The notes under the pieces are model-generated. The model saw nothing but the letters and a program-made list of their open reading frames with translations. It searched no databases and was not told the DNA's origin. The translations under genes and the position numbers were made by a program. Below, piece after piece: positions 1 through 9,824 of a stretch of 64,000 nucleotides of DNA; positions within the stretch are counted from its first letter, which is position 1, and each line of letters starts with the position of its first letter. The DNA comes from Entamoeba invadens IP1. Lineage: Eukaryota; Evosea; Mastigamoebida; Endamoebidae. Location of the stretch: assembly GCF_000330505.1 (NCBI RefSeq), contig NW_004443720.1, positions 131,431 to 195,430 of the forward strand, read 5' to 3'.

Positions 1-22
1 AAGTCTCTTGACTAACGACTAG
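1..22 (+). other. 3' end of an intron (branch point and TAG acceptor)
   Basis: The window opens inside an intron. ACTAAC at 11-16 resembles the TACTAAC branch site, and TAG at 20-22 is the usual Entamoeba acceptor. The RhoGAP reading frame is open only downstream of it. Confidence 0.6.
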
Positions 23-723
23 TGAAAGACGAGTTAAAGGAAGAAGAGGTGGTTGAAAGATACTTGAAAATTTTTCAAGAACTTCCACAGATAGTGAAGG
101 GGTTTATAAGAGACTTGGTTGAGTTTATGTATATGGTGTTGTGTAATTCGACGATCAATCGAATGAATAACACTAATATATTTGTCTGTTTGGGACCGGG
201 CTTGAGAGGATCCCCATTTTGTTATAATTTTGCGATGAATCATTTTTTCATTGTTTTTGGAGATAAGGAAAGCCTTGAAACACAACAAAAGGAATTCAAA
301 GAAGAACAAATCGAAACTCAATTAATTGAAAAGGTCGCAGAGACCAAAACGAATTCAACGAAAGAAGAACTAAATGAGAGCAAGAAAGAAGAAACACCGA
401 AGAGATCCCCTATTGTTATTCACCTTTCTGTGGATAGAACGGGAAAAATAGAAAACAACAAAGTCACTAAAAATGAAATAAAAAAAGTAGTGGATATTAA
501 AAACGAAACTAAAGGCGGTACACTAGACGGTGGACAACATACAAAAACTTTTGAAACGAAAGAAAACGCAACAAAAGAAACAGACGATAAAGAAAAAACA
601 AACAAAGAGGAACAAAACATCAATTCTCTCTTATCACTTCTTGGAGCCGATATTCCTAAAGAAGAAAATTTTATTCAAAATGAAGATAAAGAGAAGAGTG
701 TGCAACCTAAGCCAACTCAATGA
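23..723 (+). CDS. RhoGAP-domain protein, 3' exon only (partial)
   Basis: This is the C-terminal end of a Rho GTPase-activating protein. The first ~65 residues match the last helices of a RhoGAP domain: an LPQIVKGFIRDLVEFM helix, then NRMNNTNIFVCLGPGL, equivalent to the conserved N-K/R-M...N-L-A...GP-L block. The catalytic arginine finger would lie upstream, outside the window. The rest is a charged, low-complexity Lys/Glu/Thr tail that is probably disordered. An in-frame TAA sits at 13-15, and the sequence just before the exon is ACTAACGACTAG, a yeast-like branch point followed by a TAG acceptor. I therefore start the exon at 23 and not at the GTG at 22. RhoGAPs switch off Rac/Rho GTPases that control actin. 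The fold call is good; the GTPase target is unknown. Confidence 0.75.
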
Positions 724-944
724 GGAAAACAACGATAAACAAAAAAACTCAGAAAGACTTCATGGAAGAGAAATAATGAAAGAAAAGCTTGTTCGTATTT
801 GATTGGTTGTGTATGTTTTTTTTGGGCACAATATACTTCATATCGTCAACATTTAATACTTTACTATTGAAAGACAAAAACTAGAAAATATAGTAAAAGT
901 AATTATTAATAAATTACTATTAACTGAATGAAACACATAAAGTA

Positions 945-1328
945 ATGGACGAGTCTCGACTTGGTTACATCAAACCTGAGGACGTCTTCGAGTTAGTCAC
1001 TGAGAACAAAGCGAAGAAGAAATTTTTGATAATAGATGTTCGTGGGAATGATTTAGGAGATAAAGTCATCAAAAGTGCCATAAGCATACCTTCATACAAT
1101 TTCCGCGACACAGCAGATTCTTTGGCTTCGATGTACTCTTCATATGACTTGGTGATAGTCCATTGTATGATGTCTCACTCTCGAGGTCCATCTTGTGCCT
1201 ATATGTTAAATTTTGCTTTTCAAAACCCTAAATACAAAGACAGTAAAACGGAAATTAAAGTACTTTCGGGGGGTTTTGAGAAGTTTTATGATATGTATTT
1301 CGACAAAGATGTGTTCGATACCGTCTAA
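945..1328 (+). CDS. Small Cdc25/Ych1-like rhodanese phosphatase
   Basis: A 127-residue single-domain rhodanese-fold protein. The N-terminal half has the FLIIDVRGND strand-loop that opens rhodanese/Cdc25 domains. The active-site loop is HCMMSHSRGPSCA, with Cys74 and Arg80 in a Cys-X5-Arg signature followed by GP. That spacing and the trailing RGP are characteristic of Cdc25-type phosphatases and of yeast Ych1/Acr2 arsenate reductases, rather than Cys-X4-Arg sulfurtransferases. The length fits Ych1/Acr2 proteins (~130-150 aa) and excludes a full Cdc25 mitotic regulator. Phosphatase versus arsenate reductase activity cannot be decided from sequence. The ATG follows an AT-rich spacer. Confidence 0.8.
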   Translation: MDESRLGYIKPEDVFELVTENKAKKKFLIIDVRGNDLGDKVIKSAISIPSYNFRDTADSLASMYSSYDLVIVHCMMSHSRGPSCAYMLNFAFQNPKYKDSKTEIKVLSGGFEKFYDMYFDKDVFDTV

Positions 1329-1350
1329 TTCACTTGTTTCTTCAATAACA

Positions 1351-1398
1351 TTTTAATAACAATTTTAATAACAATTTTAATAAAAATTTTAATAACAA
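1351..1398 (+). repeat. 12-bp tandem repeat (TTTTAATAACAA)
   Basis: Four head-to-tail copies of TTTTAATAACAA, the third with one C-to-A change. They fill the short spacer between the phosphatase stop codon and the ATG9 promoter. Confidence 0.85.
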
Positions 1399-1444
1399 TT
1401 TGAAGTGATTTGTGTAAAATCATTCGGAGAAGAATGAAGTAAAA

Positions 1445-1450
1445 GAACTT
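1445..1450 (+). promoter_or_regulatory. GAAC-box-like element of ATG9
   Basis: AAAGAACTTTGAAAA lies 15-20 bases before the chosen ATG (1465). It resembles the Entamoeba GAAC core-promoter element and recurs at similar spacing before other genes in this window. Confidence 0.45.
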
Positions 1451-1464
1451 TGAAAAAAGAGAAG

Positions 1465-3154
1465 ATGGAGCCGTTGAACGGAGACGAATATACACTCATT
1501 GAAAAACTCGAAGAAGAAAGTACATCAACAGTAAAATGTCCAGAACAGTCGTTTCAATGGTTTTACAAATTGTGGCGAGTGCAAGGATACTTCAATTTAG
1601 TGATCACAAAATTGTACCCAATAATACAGACTGTCGTTATACTTATGCTCTTAGCATTTCTGATATATATTGATTACGGGAAGGTTGTTGGATATCCACT
1701 TAAGACCATGACGAAGGAGGACGGAAGCTTACCCAAGTTTTCCGACTTCTTCAAGGCGGATTTACTTAAGAACGTCATATTCTTCTTTGTCTTTATCGTT
1801 GCGTTTTGTTCGATAGTCAGGTATTCCTATAAAATCTATAAAATGACGAAGGACCCAAGACTCATAGCAGCGAGAAAGTTCTTTGGCAGGAAAGAAATAT
1901 TGAGTTATGGCGGAGACTGGGAGCGTGTGAAAAGTGTGTTCCGGTTTGAGGAGGAGAAGGATAACGAGTGTGAGGATGGGACAGTAGCGTCGTCCGTTCT
2001 CATGTCATCGGTAACGCTCGAAACTGCAATGATTGACGATTCTATAATTCTCGAAACTGAGAAACACGAGCCCACGGAGATGAAAGAAGTTAAAGACGTG
2101 AAGAATAAGAGTGATGCGAACAATCAGTTGGATACTAAAGAAGCTTTTATTGATGATGATGGACTCCATACAACGGGTGGAGATGGTTTTGTCACAAAAA
2201 CGGAAGATGAGAATTTGTTTGTGAAGTATTGCACATTACGGAGCAATCTGTTGAGTCGATATGTCATTGAAAATGAGACGGGAATGAGAGGGAGGAGCAA
2301 ATACTTGTATAGAATCATTCAAGATATATACTTCCCACCAAAGGACTTCGACTTTTATAAGTCACTCAGTTCACAAGAGAACCCGAACTACCAGAGGAAT
2401 TACAATTGCTGGAAGAGTCGAGTGGAGAAAAGGAAGAAATATTACTTGCGATGGCACAGCTCATTATTTGTCATCATCAGCGCGACGTACAATTTACTCA
2501 TCTTGCTGCTGAGGTACTTTGGAATGCTGTTGACCCCAAGTTCACTGACGGACAACACGTGGACGCCGTACGCCAAAAATGCGCTGAGACGGAACAACTC
2601 CCTTCCGCACGAGACGGAAACGTTGTTTGGAGCAGCAAAGGAGGTGATAGAAGGACTTATTGAACTGACCCCTGTCAATCAATTCAAACGAGCGTGTATG
2701 AGGAATTTGAGTAGTGTGGTAGTTGTGGTGTTTGTCGTCTTTTTCACGATGAATATGAGGAATGAATTTATTATATGTGGGGTGTCGAGTGCTCTTGTGT
2801 GCAACATTTTGTTGACAGCTTCAGTGATGTGCTATGGGTTAAGTAATAAGAAGATCTATACGAAGACATTCCACGAAGCGGAAGAGGAAATTAACCATAT
2901 GTTTCCACAAATTAGAACAATGATAGGGAGGGAACAACAACAGGGAGATATCACGAAGTACATCAAATCGAAACTCTACGTCGACTTCTACGAATTCTTT
3001 TTGAGAGAGTTGTTGGCCCCATTTGTCGTGAATGAGAACATCAAGAATTTCTCTGAAAGTTTGTTTTTTCATTAGAACTGCCAAGAGGAAATGACCACTA
3101 GATGAGGTACTGAAAGAAGTGCAAACTAAAGTCATTGCCGAGTCAGTCAAGTAA
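1465..3154 (+). CDS. ATG9: Autophagy protein ATG9 (two exons)
   Basis: ATG9 is the polytopic lipid scramblase that supplies membrane to the growing autophagosome. The start is ATG 1465, not the TTG 15 bases upstream. Family features: an early FYKLWRVQGYFNLVITKLYP segment, TM helices near residues 45-70 and 105-125, an acidic low-complexity insert (~150-245), the WKSRVEKRKKYY-TM block (~320-350), paired helices at ~410-460, and a terminal DFYEFFLRELLAPFVV motif matching the family's ELLSPI segment. The unspliced frame stops at 3075. A 43-base intron (3059-3101, GTTTGT...TAG) instead joins in frame to exon 3102-3154, adding 17 residues ending in ESVK. The product is 548 aa, shorter than most ATG9s. 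The N- and C-terminal extensions are divergent, but I am confident of the family. Confidence 0.82.
3059..3101 (+). other. Intron of ATG9 (43 bases)
   Basis: Donor GTTTGT and acceptor ACTAG. Removing 43 bases from a phase-1 position opens a clean frame of 17 codons to a TAA at 3152. Confidence 0.65.
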
Positions 3155-3403
3155 GGCAACAATACAATCAATTGATTTGTGTGTTTGGTTACACTAAGAT
3201 TTAAATGAAAGTGTTTGTAAAAGAAGTTCTATTTCATATTCATAACGAATAATTAATGATTGAGTCACACATAAATTGGATTCAAGACTTGGTATACGGT
3301 TAAAAATAGACTATTAGATGCGGATGGTATTTATTTGGTGGAGGGAATGAAAATTTGAACCTATTTAATAATGAATTAGCAATCAAGCTCGCAAACTGCT
3401 TGT

Positions 3404-4722
3404 CTATTTAACAAAGTTTGGAGAGGGCTTTTTACACCTTTCGATTTCAAAGGAAGTGTGGCCAGGATCATTGAGATCGTCGTCGTCTTGTTTTACATTG
3501 GACTCGTTGATGAGAAAGAATTTGTTACTTGGTGTTGAGTGGTTTAATATTGAAGAAACCTCATCATCGACTAAATCGTCTTGGAAGAAGCGTTGGTCAC
3601 ATTTCAAATTAATGAACGAACGAGTGAGAAAAGAATTTTGTTTTGCCAACAAATTCTTCTCGGAACGGGAGTGACTTTTGTCGGCCGAGAGCTTTGCTGG
3701 AAACATGGGACTAATTGAGATCAGTTGTGCTTTTATAGGAAGAACGAAGACCTCTTTTTTAATACTATTCTTCCTTATATTTCGACTCCTTTTTCGAACA
3801 AATATAATCAAACATGGTAGTACCCGGCTGATGGATCGGGAAAGGTAGTAAAAGAACTCGTAAATGGACTCTTCTGAAATAGCCCATTTTTCATAATGAA
3901 ACTGAAAATTTCTGCCTTTTGGTCAATTTTTATTCAAGCAAAAGAATCGGATGGTAGCAAGTAGCTAGATTTGAACAACTATATGTAATGGTCTTTTTTT
4001 TGAAGGAGTAAGCTATCATATTTAGAACATGCAATTTTGAAAGATAGTTCAAAATAATTGGGAAAGCCGACGATGGGGTTTTATCTGTGCAATCGGGGCA
4101 ATGCGGAGCTTTAATTGGCAGTTTTTCAAAATGAATTTATTATTGTCTAGAATTCAAATTTTTAAATAATAATTCGTCAACAAAAACAGAAACATTTTGA
4201 CCACAATTATTGTTGTATAATAAAACAAATGATTAATAAAGCAGATTACATGATATCGATAACCTCCTTATCACCATTAAGCAACATTAAAAGTTTTATT
4301 TTAAAAAAGAACTCGAATCCAAAAATTATCGCCAATTATTTTTTTAATTGTTTTGTTGTTGAAAAACAGGCAAATTCTCTTTCAAAAAATGGGACTATCA
4401 GCCAGACTTTATTTAGTACAGTTTTGAGTTCGTCTTTTTCAATAAAGAATTTCTTTTCGTTCTTTGGAACCCTACCAATTAGCGATAATCGGCTTTCTTT
4501 GAGTTCGTCTACCAAATCAAAAGTAGAAAAATATCAAATAATGACCATAAGAATGGTATTACAAACCCTTTTTTCCTTCAATTTACTACATATTAAAAAC
4601 ATTTTAAAAAGACCAGACTCCCTGTAAAAAAACTCCGAAATTTCTACATATTTTTCATACAAAACATCTCCACAATACAAAACACATCTGAAATGAACAC
4701 AGAATGTAAATGAATAACAAAA
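3404..4722 (-). pseudogene. Decayed polytopic membrane-protein gene (possible 7TM receptor)
   Basis: On the minus strand three long coding-like blocks lie in series, broken by stops and frame changes. Block 1 (4722-4336) starts just after the TFIIB stop codon and reads through one in-frame TGA; it includes Cys-rich hydrophobic stretches and KVWLIVPFFEREFACF. Block 2 (4136-3930) includes ILNYLSKLHVLNMIAYSF. Block 3 (3922-3404) includes EESIYEFFYYLSRSISRVL, a hydrophobic segment, RKRSRN, then a hydrophilic Ser/Asp-rich tail. Alternating hydrophobic segments followed by a basic stop-transfer and a cytosolic-looking tail suggest a multi-pass membrane protein, perhaps a serpentine receptor. No family motif is secure. 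An intact gene with unrecognised introns is possible, but the stops between 4336 and 4140 argue against it. Confidence 0.45.
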
Positions 4723-4725
4723 ACC

Positions 4726-5735
4726 TCACTTTTGTGTGTGAAGTGTAAAGGCAGACTTCGCTCGCTCGGACAACGTCTTCTCAAGCATCTCCTTATGTTT
4801 GTTCAGCGAGATCAACACCTGACGCGCGTTTGCAACAGTGACGCTGCATGTTGACGTGATCAACTTTTCCATAGAGAAATCGTATCTATTTGTAACTTGA
4901 TATACTACACAGAAGAGTACTTATATGGCATCAAACGAAGAGAGAATAAAACATACTTGTTGTTGTACCGACAGACAAACAAAATGATGACCGCCGCGAC
5001 AGTGACGGGTTTTTTGCCTTCGAGGATCCGTTGGACTTGCTTTGATATAGAAATGGCTTGGCCAATCAAATCTGCACATCCGACGGCTATACAATACTTT
5101 GGAATGAGCCCTTCGACCGGATCACTTACTGATATATTTTTCGTCTCAGGAGAGATCTTCTCAAGCAGTTTATACCCATTGATGATTTCTTGCTCAGTAC
5201 AATTCAAGTTTTTCGATATCTCTTTAATGGTCAAGCCAATGTTGTCGATCTTGCAAATGTGGTAGACAATACCGAGAAGAAGTCGGTCCATCTTCTTCCC
5301 TTTCACTTTAGGGAGTTTAGTGTGTTCTAAAGAGTGAAAGATCTCCAGGCCATGTCCCGCTTTTTTAGTCACTATATTTAACTTAGTGAAATATTCCATG
5401 AGTTGTTCTTCGCTAGTAATGTTTTTACTCTTTTTCATGTCGTCTTTTCTAGTGATAAATTCCTTTGTTTTTTTTATTAAATAATTTGTTATCTTTTAAA
5501 ATGTTAAAAATGTGGTGGCCATTTAATTCAGTCGAAAAAATAGATTAAAAACATCACAAAATATATTCTGAATAACATGAATAACTCGTAATGTGTTCAC
5601 AACAAAATTTTGAGTTATAAGAAACAAACGTATTCACTGGCACATTCTCTAAAACTTCTTCATTTAAGACTATCCCACAATATTTACACGACACAATCCC
5701 ATTCTCATTCCCTTGTTGTCAATAAACGGTGTCAT
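4726..5735 (-). CDS. TFIIB-like transcription factor (three exons, one frameshift)
   Basis: General transcription factor IIB family, which bridges TBP and RNA polymerase II. Exon 2 (5448-4981) and exon 3 (4885-4726) encode two cyclin-like repeats: MDRLLLGIVYHICKIDNIGL and the following TIKEI...EIINGYKLL, then AISISKQVQRILEGKKPVTVAAVIIL. Both introns start GTTTGT and end TAG (5629-5449, 4980-4886), and both joins keep frame. Exon 1 (5735-5630) carries GIVSCKYCGIVLNEEV, the second half of the TFIIB zinc ribbon. Its ATG at 5735 is one base out of frame, apparently a missing G in GGG at 5710-5712; the product would then be ~244 aa. The first CxxC of a normal ribbon is not visible. The frameshift may be an assembly error or real decay. 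BRF/TFIIIB-type homologues cannot be excluded. Confidence 0.7.
4886..4980 (-). other. Intron 2 of the TFIIB-like gene (95 bases)
   Basis: Minus-strand donor GTTTGTCTGT at 4980 and acceptor AAATAG ending at 4886. An earlier TAG would lead straight to a stop. This acceptor opens a 53-codon exon completing the second cyclin repeat. Confidence 0.7.
5449..5629 (-). other. Intron 1 of the TFIIB-like gene (181 bases)
   Basis: Minus-strand donor GTTTGTTTC at 5629 and acceptor CACTAG ending at 5449. It separates the zinc-ribbon exon from the cyclin-fold exon, and splicing keeps the frame through VPVNT|KDDMKK. Confidence 0.6.
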
Positions 5736-5985
5736 TTTGATATCAATTTAATAAAATTATTGATTTAAGGACGGCAAACTGATTGGAGTGCACTGTTGGC
5801 CCTCTCGCTCTTCACAAAGAGGTATCTTCTTCCGCGTATTCATTCACGTCATTTTTTTCCAGTTTCTTTTAATATGGGCAATTTCTATTTTTGGATTCTT
5901 TTTCTTTTTCAAGTTTTCATAAACTCCTTTGCCCATTTTTATTCACTATTTCTCTCCTCATTGCCGTCTCGATTCTTTAAGATTC

Positions 5986-6310
5986 CTAATTCCACTTGGG
6001 CTTAATTTCTGTCATGGTTCTGTGATCTTCATGTTGCCATTTTATATGAAAAACCTGATTCTTTTGTGGCTTCTGATCGAATATATTGGGTTCTCTAGAT
6101 ATCCATAAATTGATCGGCATTTTCTTCAATGTTATAACTCCAAGTTTCTTCATATCATAGGCTTTATCAATCAGTTACTTCGGGAGAAACAACTCATAAA
6201 GTCTATTCACAAAAACTTGAATAATGTCTTCTATTTGTGGCACATTTTCCAACCTATTTTCTATAGTAAAATGTATTATATCATTTAGTATCGTACTGAT
6301 GCTTCAAAAA
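5986..6310 (-). pseudogene. Decayed coding remnant, unidentified
   Basis: One minus-strand frame reads ~105 codons with a single internal TAA and looks like normal protein, for example NRLENVPQIEDIIQVFVNRL, then DMKKLGVITLKKMPINLWIS and VFHIKWQHEDHRTMTEI. Beyond 5986, towards 5770, further Lys/Glu-rich coding-like pieces occur in shifted frames with many stops. It has no ATG and lies just downstream of the aminotransferase gene on the same strand. I do not recognise the family. A broken gene is the simplest reading; an exon of an unannotated gene is possible. Confidence 0.4.
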
Positions 6311-6384
6311 TAGTGAAACTTTGGGTGTTATCACTGGCAACCCGGTCCGTCGCGCACAGAAAAAACAATAAGACAAGCGAATAA

Positions 6385-7983
6385 TTAATGGGCAAAATTC
6401 TTCTTGAAAAATTGGACAAGGGAATATCCCTCCTCAAATGTCGACAAAAAGCCAAAGGAGATTCTAACGCCGCCAAGAGGCTTTCCGTCCATGATATCAT
6501 GGTCGTCGCCACACCCACTTCTCTCTAATGAGAACTTTTTAACTTCGTCCGACGTGACATTTAAATAGCCATAACATGCTCCAGGGTTGCAACTACTCCC
6601 CGTGCGAACTTCAAAGCCGGCTTTTGTTAAGATGTCTTCCACTGTATTATATCCAACGTACTTCCCATCCTTATCTTTCACACTTAAGTTGATGATAGGA
6701 CCTTGAACAGAGTGGTCATGACTCGAGTGCTTCCCATAGATCTCAACAACCTGTTTCCCACTCGAATGTTTGAGTGCAGAAAGTTCGTCGTACACGTAGT
6801 CGACGATACTCATCACGTGGGCTTTAATGTGTTTCACACCAAATTTGTCTTGTTCCTCCAGACCGTATTTCAGCGCTAATATAGACAGGAAATTCAAACT
6901 CCCATCTTCAAACCGCTGACATCCACTCTCATGTAATAAGCAGAAGTGCGTGTCACAGTCACTCATCACAACTGTTCCACCACCAAAGAAGCTTTTTTGC
7001 ATTAAGTCCAACACACTGTTCTTCACTATTAAAGCGCCAAGACCTGTGGGATACCCAACTATTTTATAGAACGACATCACTAAGAAGTCTGCAGGGTATT
7101 TCCTCAAATCGAGTTCAGAGGTACTCAAGAAGGCGGCGGTGTCCAATAACACTAACCACTTGTTGTTCTTCCCCGTCTTCTCTGCTTTAAATTTTGAGAT
7201 CCATTCAAGAGGGTACTTGACGCCTGCAAAGTTCTCAAGAGCAGGGTATGCAAACAAACTGTATACTGTTGTTGGGTATTTCGTCAGAGTGGGCTTCCGT
7301 AATACGGTTGGGATCCCTTCACACTTCTCGGAGAACAAATCGTCACACCCTTCAAGGTTGAGTTCCTCTTCAGTCACTGATTTAAACTCGGCGCCTTGTT
7401 CGAGAGCATACTCTCGTATCCCCAATACTGAATTATGGTTCTGTCTAAGGTACATGAACTTACTGTTATTCGTCCATGGGAAGCTCTCACCTATTAACTT
7501 GAGTGCACCCGTCGCGCCACTTGTAAACACAACAGTGTACTCTGCTGATGTCACATTGAATCGTTTTAATATCTTCTGTCTGACTTGATGAATGACGTTA
7601 TCAGTGTTGGAGGAGAATTCGTTGTGGGAATGTGAGTTGGCGTAGAACTTTGAATTCAATTCATTGAACGTTTTGTCCATCTGCGACTTCGTGTAGACAC
7701 CATTGGCCGTGTAATCAAAGAAGATTCTGTTATTCAGTCTGTCTTGAAATTCATTTGCGACAATGTCGTCGATGGTGTCATTATAGCCATACTCGTTATG
7801 TTGCGAATACTTCTTGAGAAAGGCTTCCTTCGCCTCAGCCATCTGAGTAAAGTCGACGTTGAAATGTTTGAACCGGGAAAGATATTTCGCATTGCCACAG
7901 ACCCCGTCAACACACTTCGCAGAGAGAGAAAAGTACATTGACAGGAATAAAAAGAAGATGTGATGTGATGAAAATTGAACCAT
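6385..7983 (-). CDS. MOCOS-like class V aminotransferase with signal peptide
   Basis: A 532-residue PLP enzyme related to the N-terminal NifS-like domain of molybdenum-cofactor sulfurase. The order is an N-terminal hydrophobic segment (HHIFFLFLSMYFSLSA) that looks like a signal peptide; the FFDYTANG...SHSHNEFSSNTDNV block; TVVFTSGATGALKLIGESFPW; the PLP-lysine motif SFYKIVGYPTGLGAL (Lys ~307); and RTGSSCNPGAC near residue 460, with the cysteine expected of MOCOS/NifS enzymes. The C-terminal MOSC domains of full MOCOS are absent. Cysteine desulfuration in the secretory pathway is an odd location, so the substrate is uncertain. The spacer downstream holds a decayed gene. Confidence 0.82.
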   Translation of the reverse strand: MVQFSSHHIFFLFLSMYFSLSAKCVDGVCGNAKYLSRFKHFNVDFTQMAEAKEAFLKKYSQHNEYGYNDTIDDIVANEFQDRLNNRIFFDYTANGVYTKSQMDKTFNELNSKFYANSHSHNEFSSNTDNVIHQVRQKILKRFNVTSAEYTVVFTSGATGALKLIGESFPWTNNSKFMYLRQNHNSVLGIREYALEQGAEFKSVTEEELNLEGCDDLFSEKCEGIPTVLRKPTLTKYPTTVYSLFAYPALENFAGVKYPLEWISKFKAEKTGKNNKWLVLLDTAAFLSTSELDLRKYPADFLVMSFYKIVGYPTGLGALIVKNSVLDLMQKSFFGGGTVVMSDCDTHFCLLHESGCQRFEDGSLNFLSILALKYGLEEQDKFGVKHIKAHVMSIVDYVYDELSALKHSSGKQVVEIYGKHSSHDHSVQGPIINLSVKDKDGKYVGYNTVEDILTKAGFEVRTGSSCNPGACYGYLNVTSDEVKKFSLERSGCGDDHDIMDGKPLGGVRISFGFLSTFEEGYSLVQFFKKNFAH

Positions 7984-8579
7984 CTGGTTTTTGTGTTTGC
8001 AACTACTTTTAAAACTAGTTTTTATTTTTAGTATAATTATACTATATCCGTCTTATAATTATATTATAAGTCGAATAGTTTTTCACTATTCCAAAAATAA
8101 CACACTATTATTCAATTTAATATGTAAACTACAGGACATATCTCTTAGAAACACAATAAATATATAGTTTAATTTTAATTGATTTTAACTATAATTATAC
8201 TATATTTGGATAAACCAAAAGCAAAAAAATGTTCATTACGAAATAAAAATATAAGAGAAAAAACAGTTCAACTTGAACGATTTGTATATTTTGACTCAAC
8301 ATTTTAAGAACCTATTGGATGTTTCATACAATGACTGTTTCTTGAGTTTTTAATTATTTTTATTTTTGCTTTTTTTGATTGATAATAAATATTATTAATT
8401 TGATAATATATTTATAATATAATTTTAACTTTCTAATTAATTATTAAAATTTGTTATTAAAATGATCTATCATAATACTTACTTTTTACTTTCAATTAGA
8501 CAACACACGATAACACAAACAAATTGATTATTATAAAACGAGGACAAATCATCTCTTTTAATTTTTTAATAACACAGAA
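7984..8579. other. Intergenic, AT-rich
   Basis: A spacer between two minus-strand genes. It holds short palindromes such as CTTATAATTATATTATAAG near 8052 and many ACTATA/TATAGT words. No coding or RNA gene is seen. Confidence 0.6.
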
Positions 8580-9745
8580 TCAATCTTCCATTCTCTCCAA
8601 CCCACAGACGTGAGACTCTAAAATACAGTACTCCAAGCAAATACCTTTTTCGACTTCATTTGACTTATTAACGACTGCCTTTCTGATGGATACATTTTTG
8701 AAAGTGCTTTCATCAAGTCCTTCGAGTTGTTCTTTACATTCATCGGTGAATGTATCATAAGCGTGTTCGAGTGTTTCATTAGTTTTGAACAAGAAGAGTC
8801 GAGTTCTTACGCAATATGCCCATTGCATTCCACTTGGAGTATTCAATTCACCTCCCTCACAAACGACACCGAGTCCATTTTGTATCTCAAGGTCTCGAGT
8901 TTCTTCGTTCCCCATTAAAAAGTCGAATATCATTTTGTCCTTGTTAGTATCGTCTTTAATATTCGCGACGGCTTGATTCGTAACTATAACGACATGTCCT
9001 TTATTAATTAAGTTGTTTAACATCATTCCCGTCCATGTTATAGCAACTCCTCTTTCGGTATATTTGTCTTCGAATGCGTCTTTAAGTATTCCTCCAAAAG
9101 AGTCGATCACTACAAGTCCACAAGTCTTCATTGAATCGACAAGAACAAGTCTTTGCTTAAGTTCTTCAAACGACTTCACTTCTGAGACTTGAATCAGTCG
9201 ATTCACATCTATAGTTTCACTATTAAAGAGGTCACAGTAATACTCAGACATACTCTTAACTCGTTCATAATACCGAAATGGTTGGTCAGTTATATAGTAA
9301 CATGGCATAGTATACATCACTTCGGAGACCACCATGATTTGGATACACAACTGTGACTTCCCAGCACCCGCCTCGCCTGCTATTTCAATAATCCCCTCTG
9401 GTTTTAATGTAGGAAAATATTGATCAAACAGAGATATTCCATACTTTAATTTCGTCGGTTCGACTCGTAACAAGTTTGAAATGCTTTGCCTCTGCAGTGT
9501 TTCTTGGGAGACATACAAACTATATTGTTTAATTAAATCAACTATTTCTTCTTGATTCATTGTGCCATATTTCTCAGAGTAAATCCCACACAATTCATCA
9601 ATGGAAGTCAGAAACAGTAAGTCTCTATCTTTTAATACAAAAAAAGACTTTTATAAGTATCAAACGGATCTTCCACTCCAGCAGCAAGAACATCGATGAC
9701 GTCTTGCTGTTGTTTAGTCAAATTTCCTTTAAATTGAGCGATCAT
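8580..9745 (-). CDS. RAD51 paralogue, XRCC3-like (two exons)
   Basis: A RecA/RAD51-family ATPase for homologous recombination. Exon 1 is 9745-9666 and exon 2 is 9624-8580, joined across a 41-base intron; the product is 374 aa. Walker A is GEAGAGKSQ near residue 110, preceded by YGISLFDQYF...EGIIEIAG as in XRCC3/RAD57. Walker B is GLVVIDSFGG (~195). The C-terminal MQWAYCVRTRLFLFK strand matches the family's L-G-x-x-W...RL block. Exon 1 supplies the helical N-terminus (LTKQQQDVIDVLAAGVEDP), which resembles XRCC3. The single frame alone would start only at an internal TTG or ATG. Assignment to XRCC3 over RAD57 or RAD51 itself is tentative. The hydroxyacyl-CoA dehydratase gene lies only ~80 bases upstream on the same strand. 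Confidence 0.78.
9625..9665 (-). other. Intron of the XRCC3-like gene (41 bases)
   Basis: Minus-strand donor GTTTGATAC (a variant of GTTTGT) and acceptor AGATAG. Splicing joins GVEDP to DLLFLTSIDELC in frame. Confidence 0.6.
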
Positions 9746-9824
9746 CTTTCTTCTATTAATTGTCTTATAAGAAATATCAAGTTTCTCACAGAAAAAACAC
9801 TAAAAAAGAATTTCAAATAGGGTC

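Noticed and set aside
3059..3075. 17-base GTTTGT...TAG as the ATG9 intron
   Set aside because: Too short to splice; the next TAG gives 43 bases and a clean frame.
4229..4627. 132-codon plus-strand ORF, AT-rich and low complexity
   Set aside because: Its minus strand reads more protein-like across the same bases, and its own composition (Ser/Phe/Leu/Lys runs) is typical of an antisense shadow.
5796..6005. 69-codon plus-strand ORF
   Set aside because: Antisense to the decayed minus-strand gene; Phe/Ser-rich shadow.
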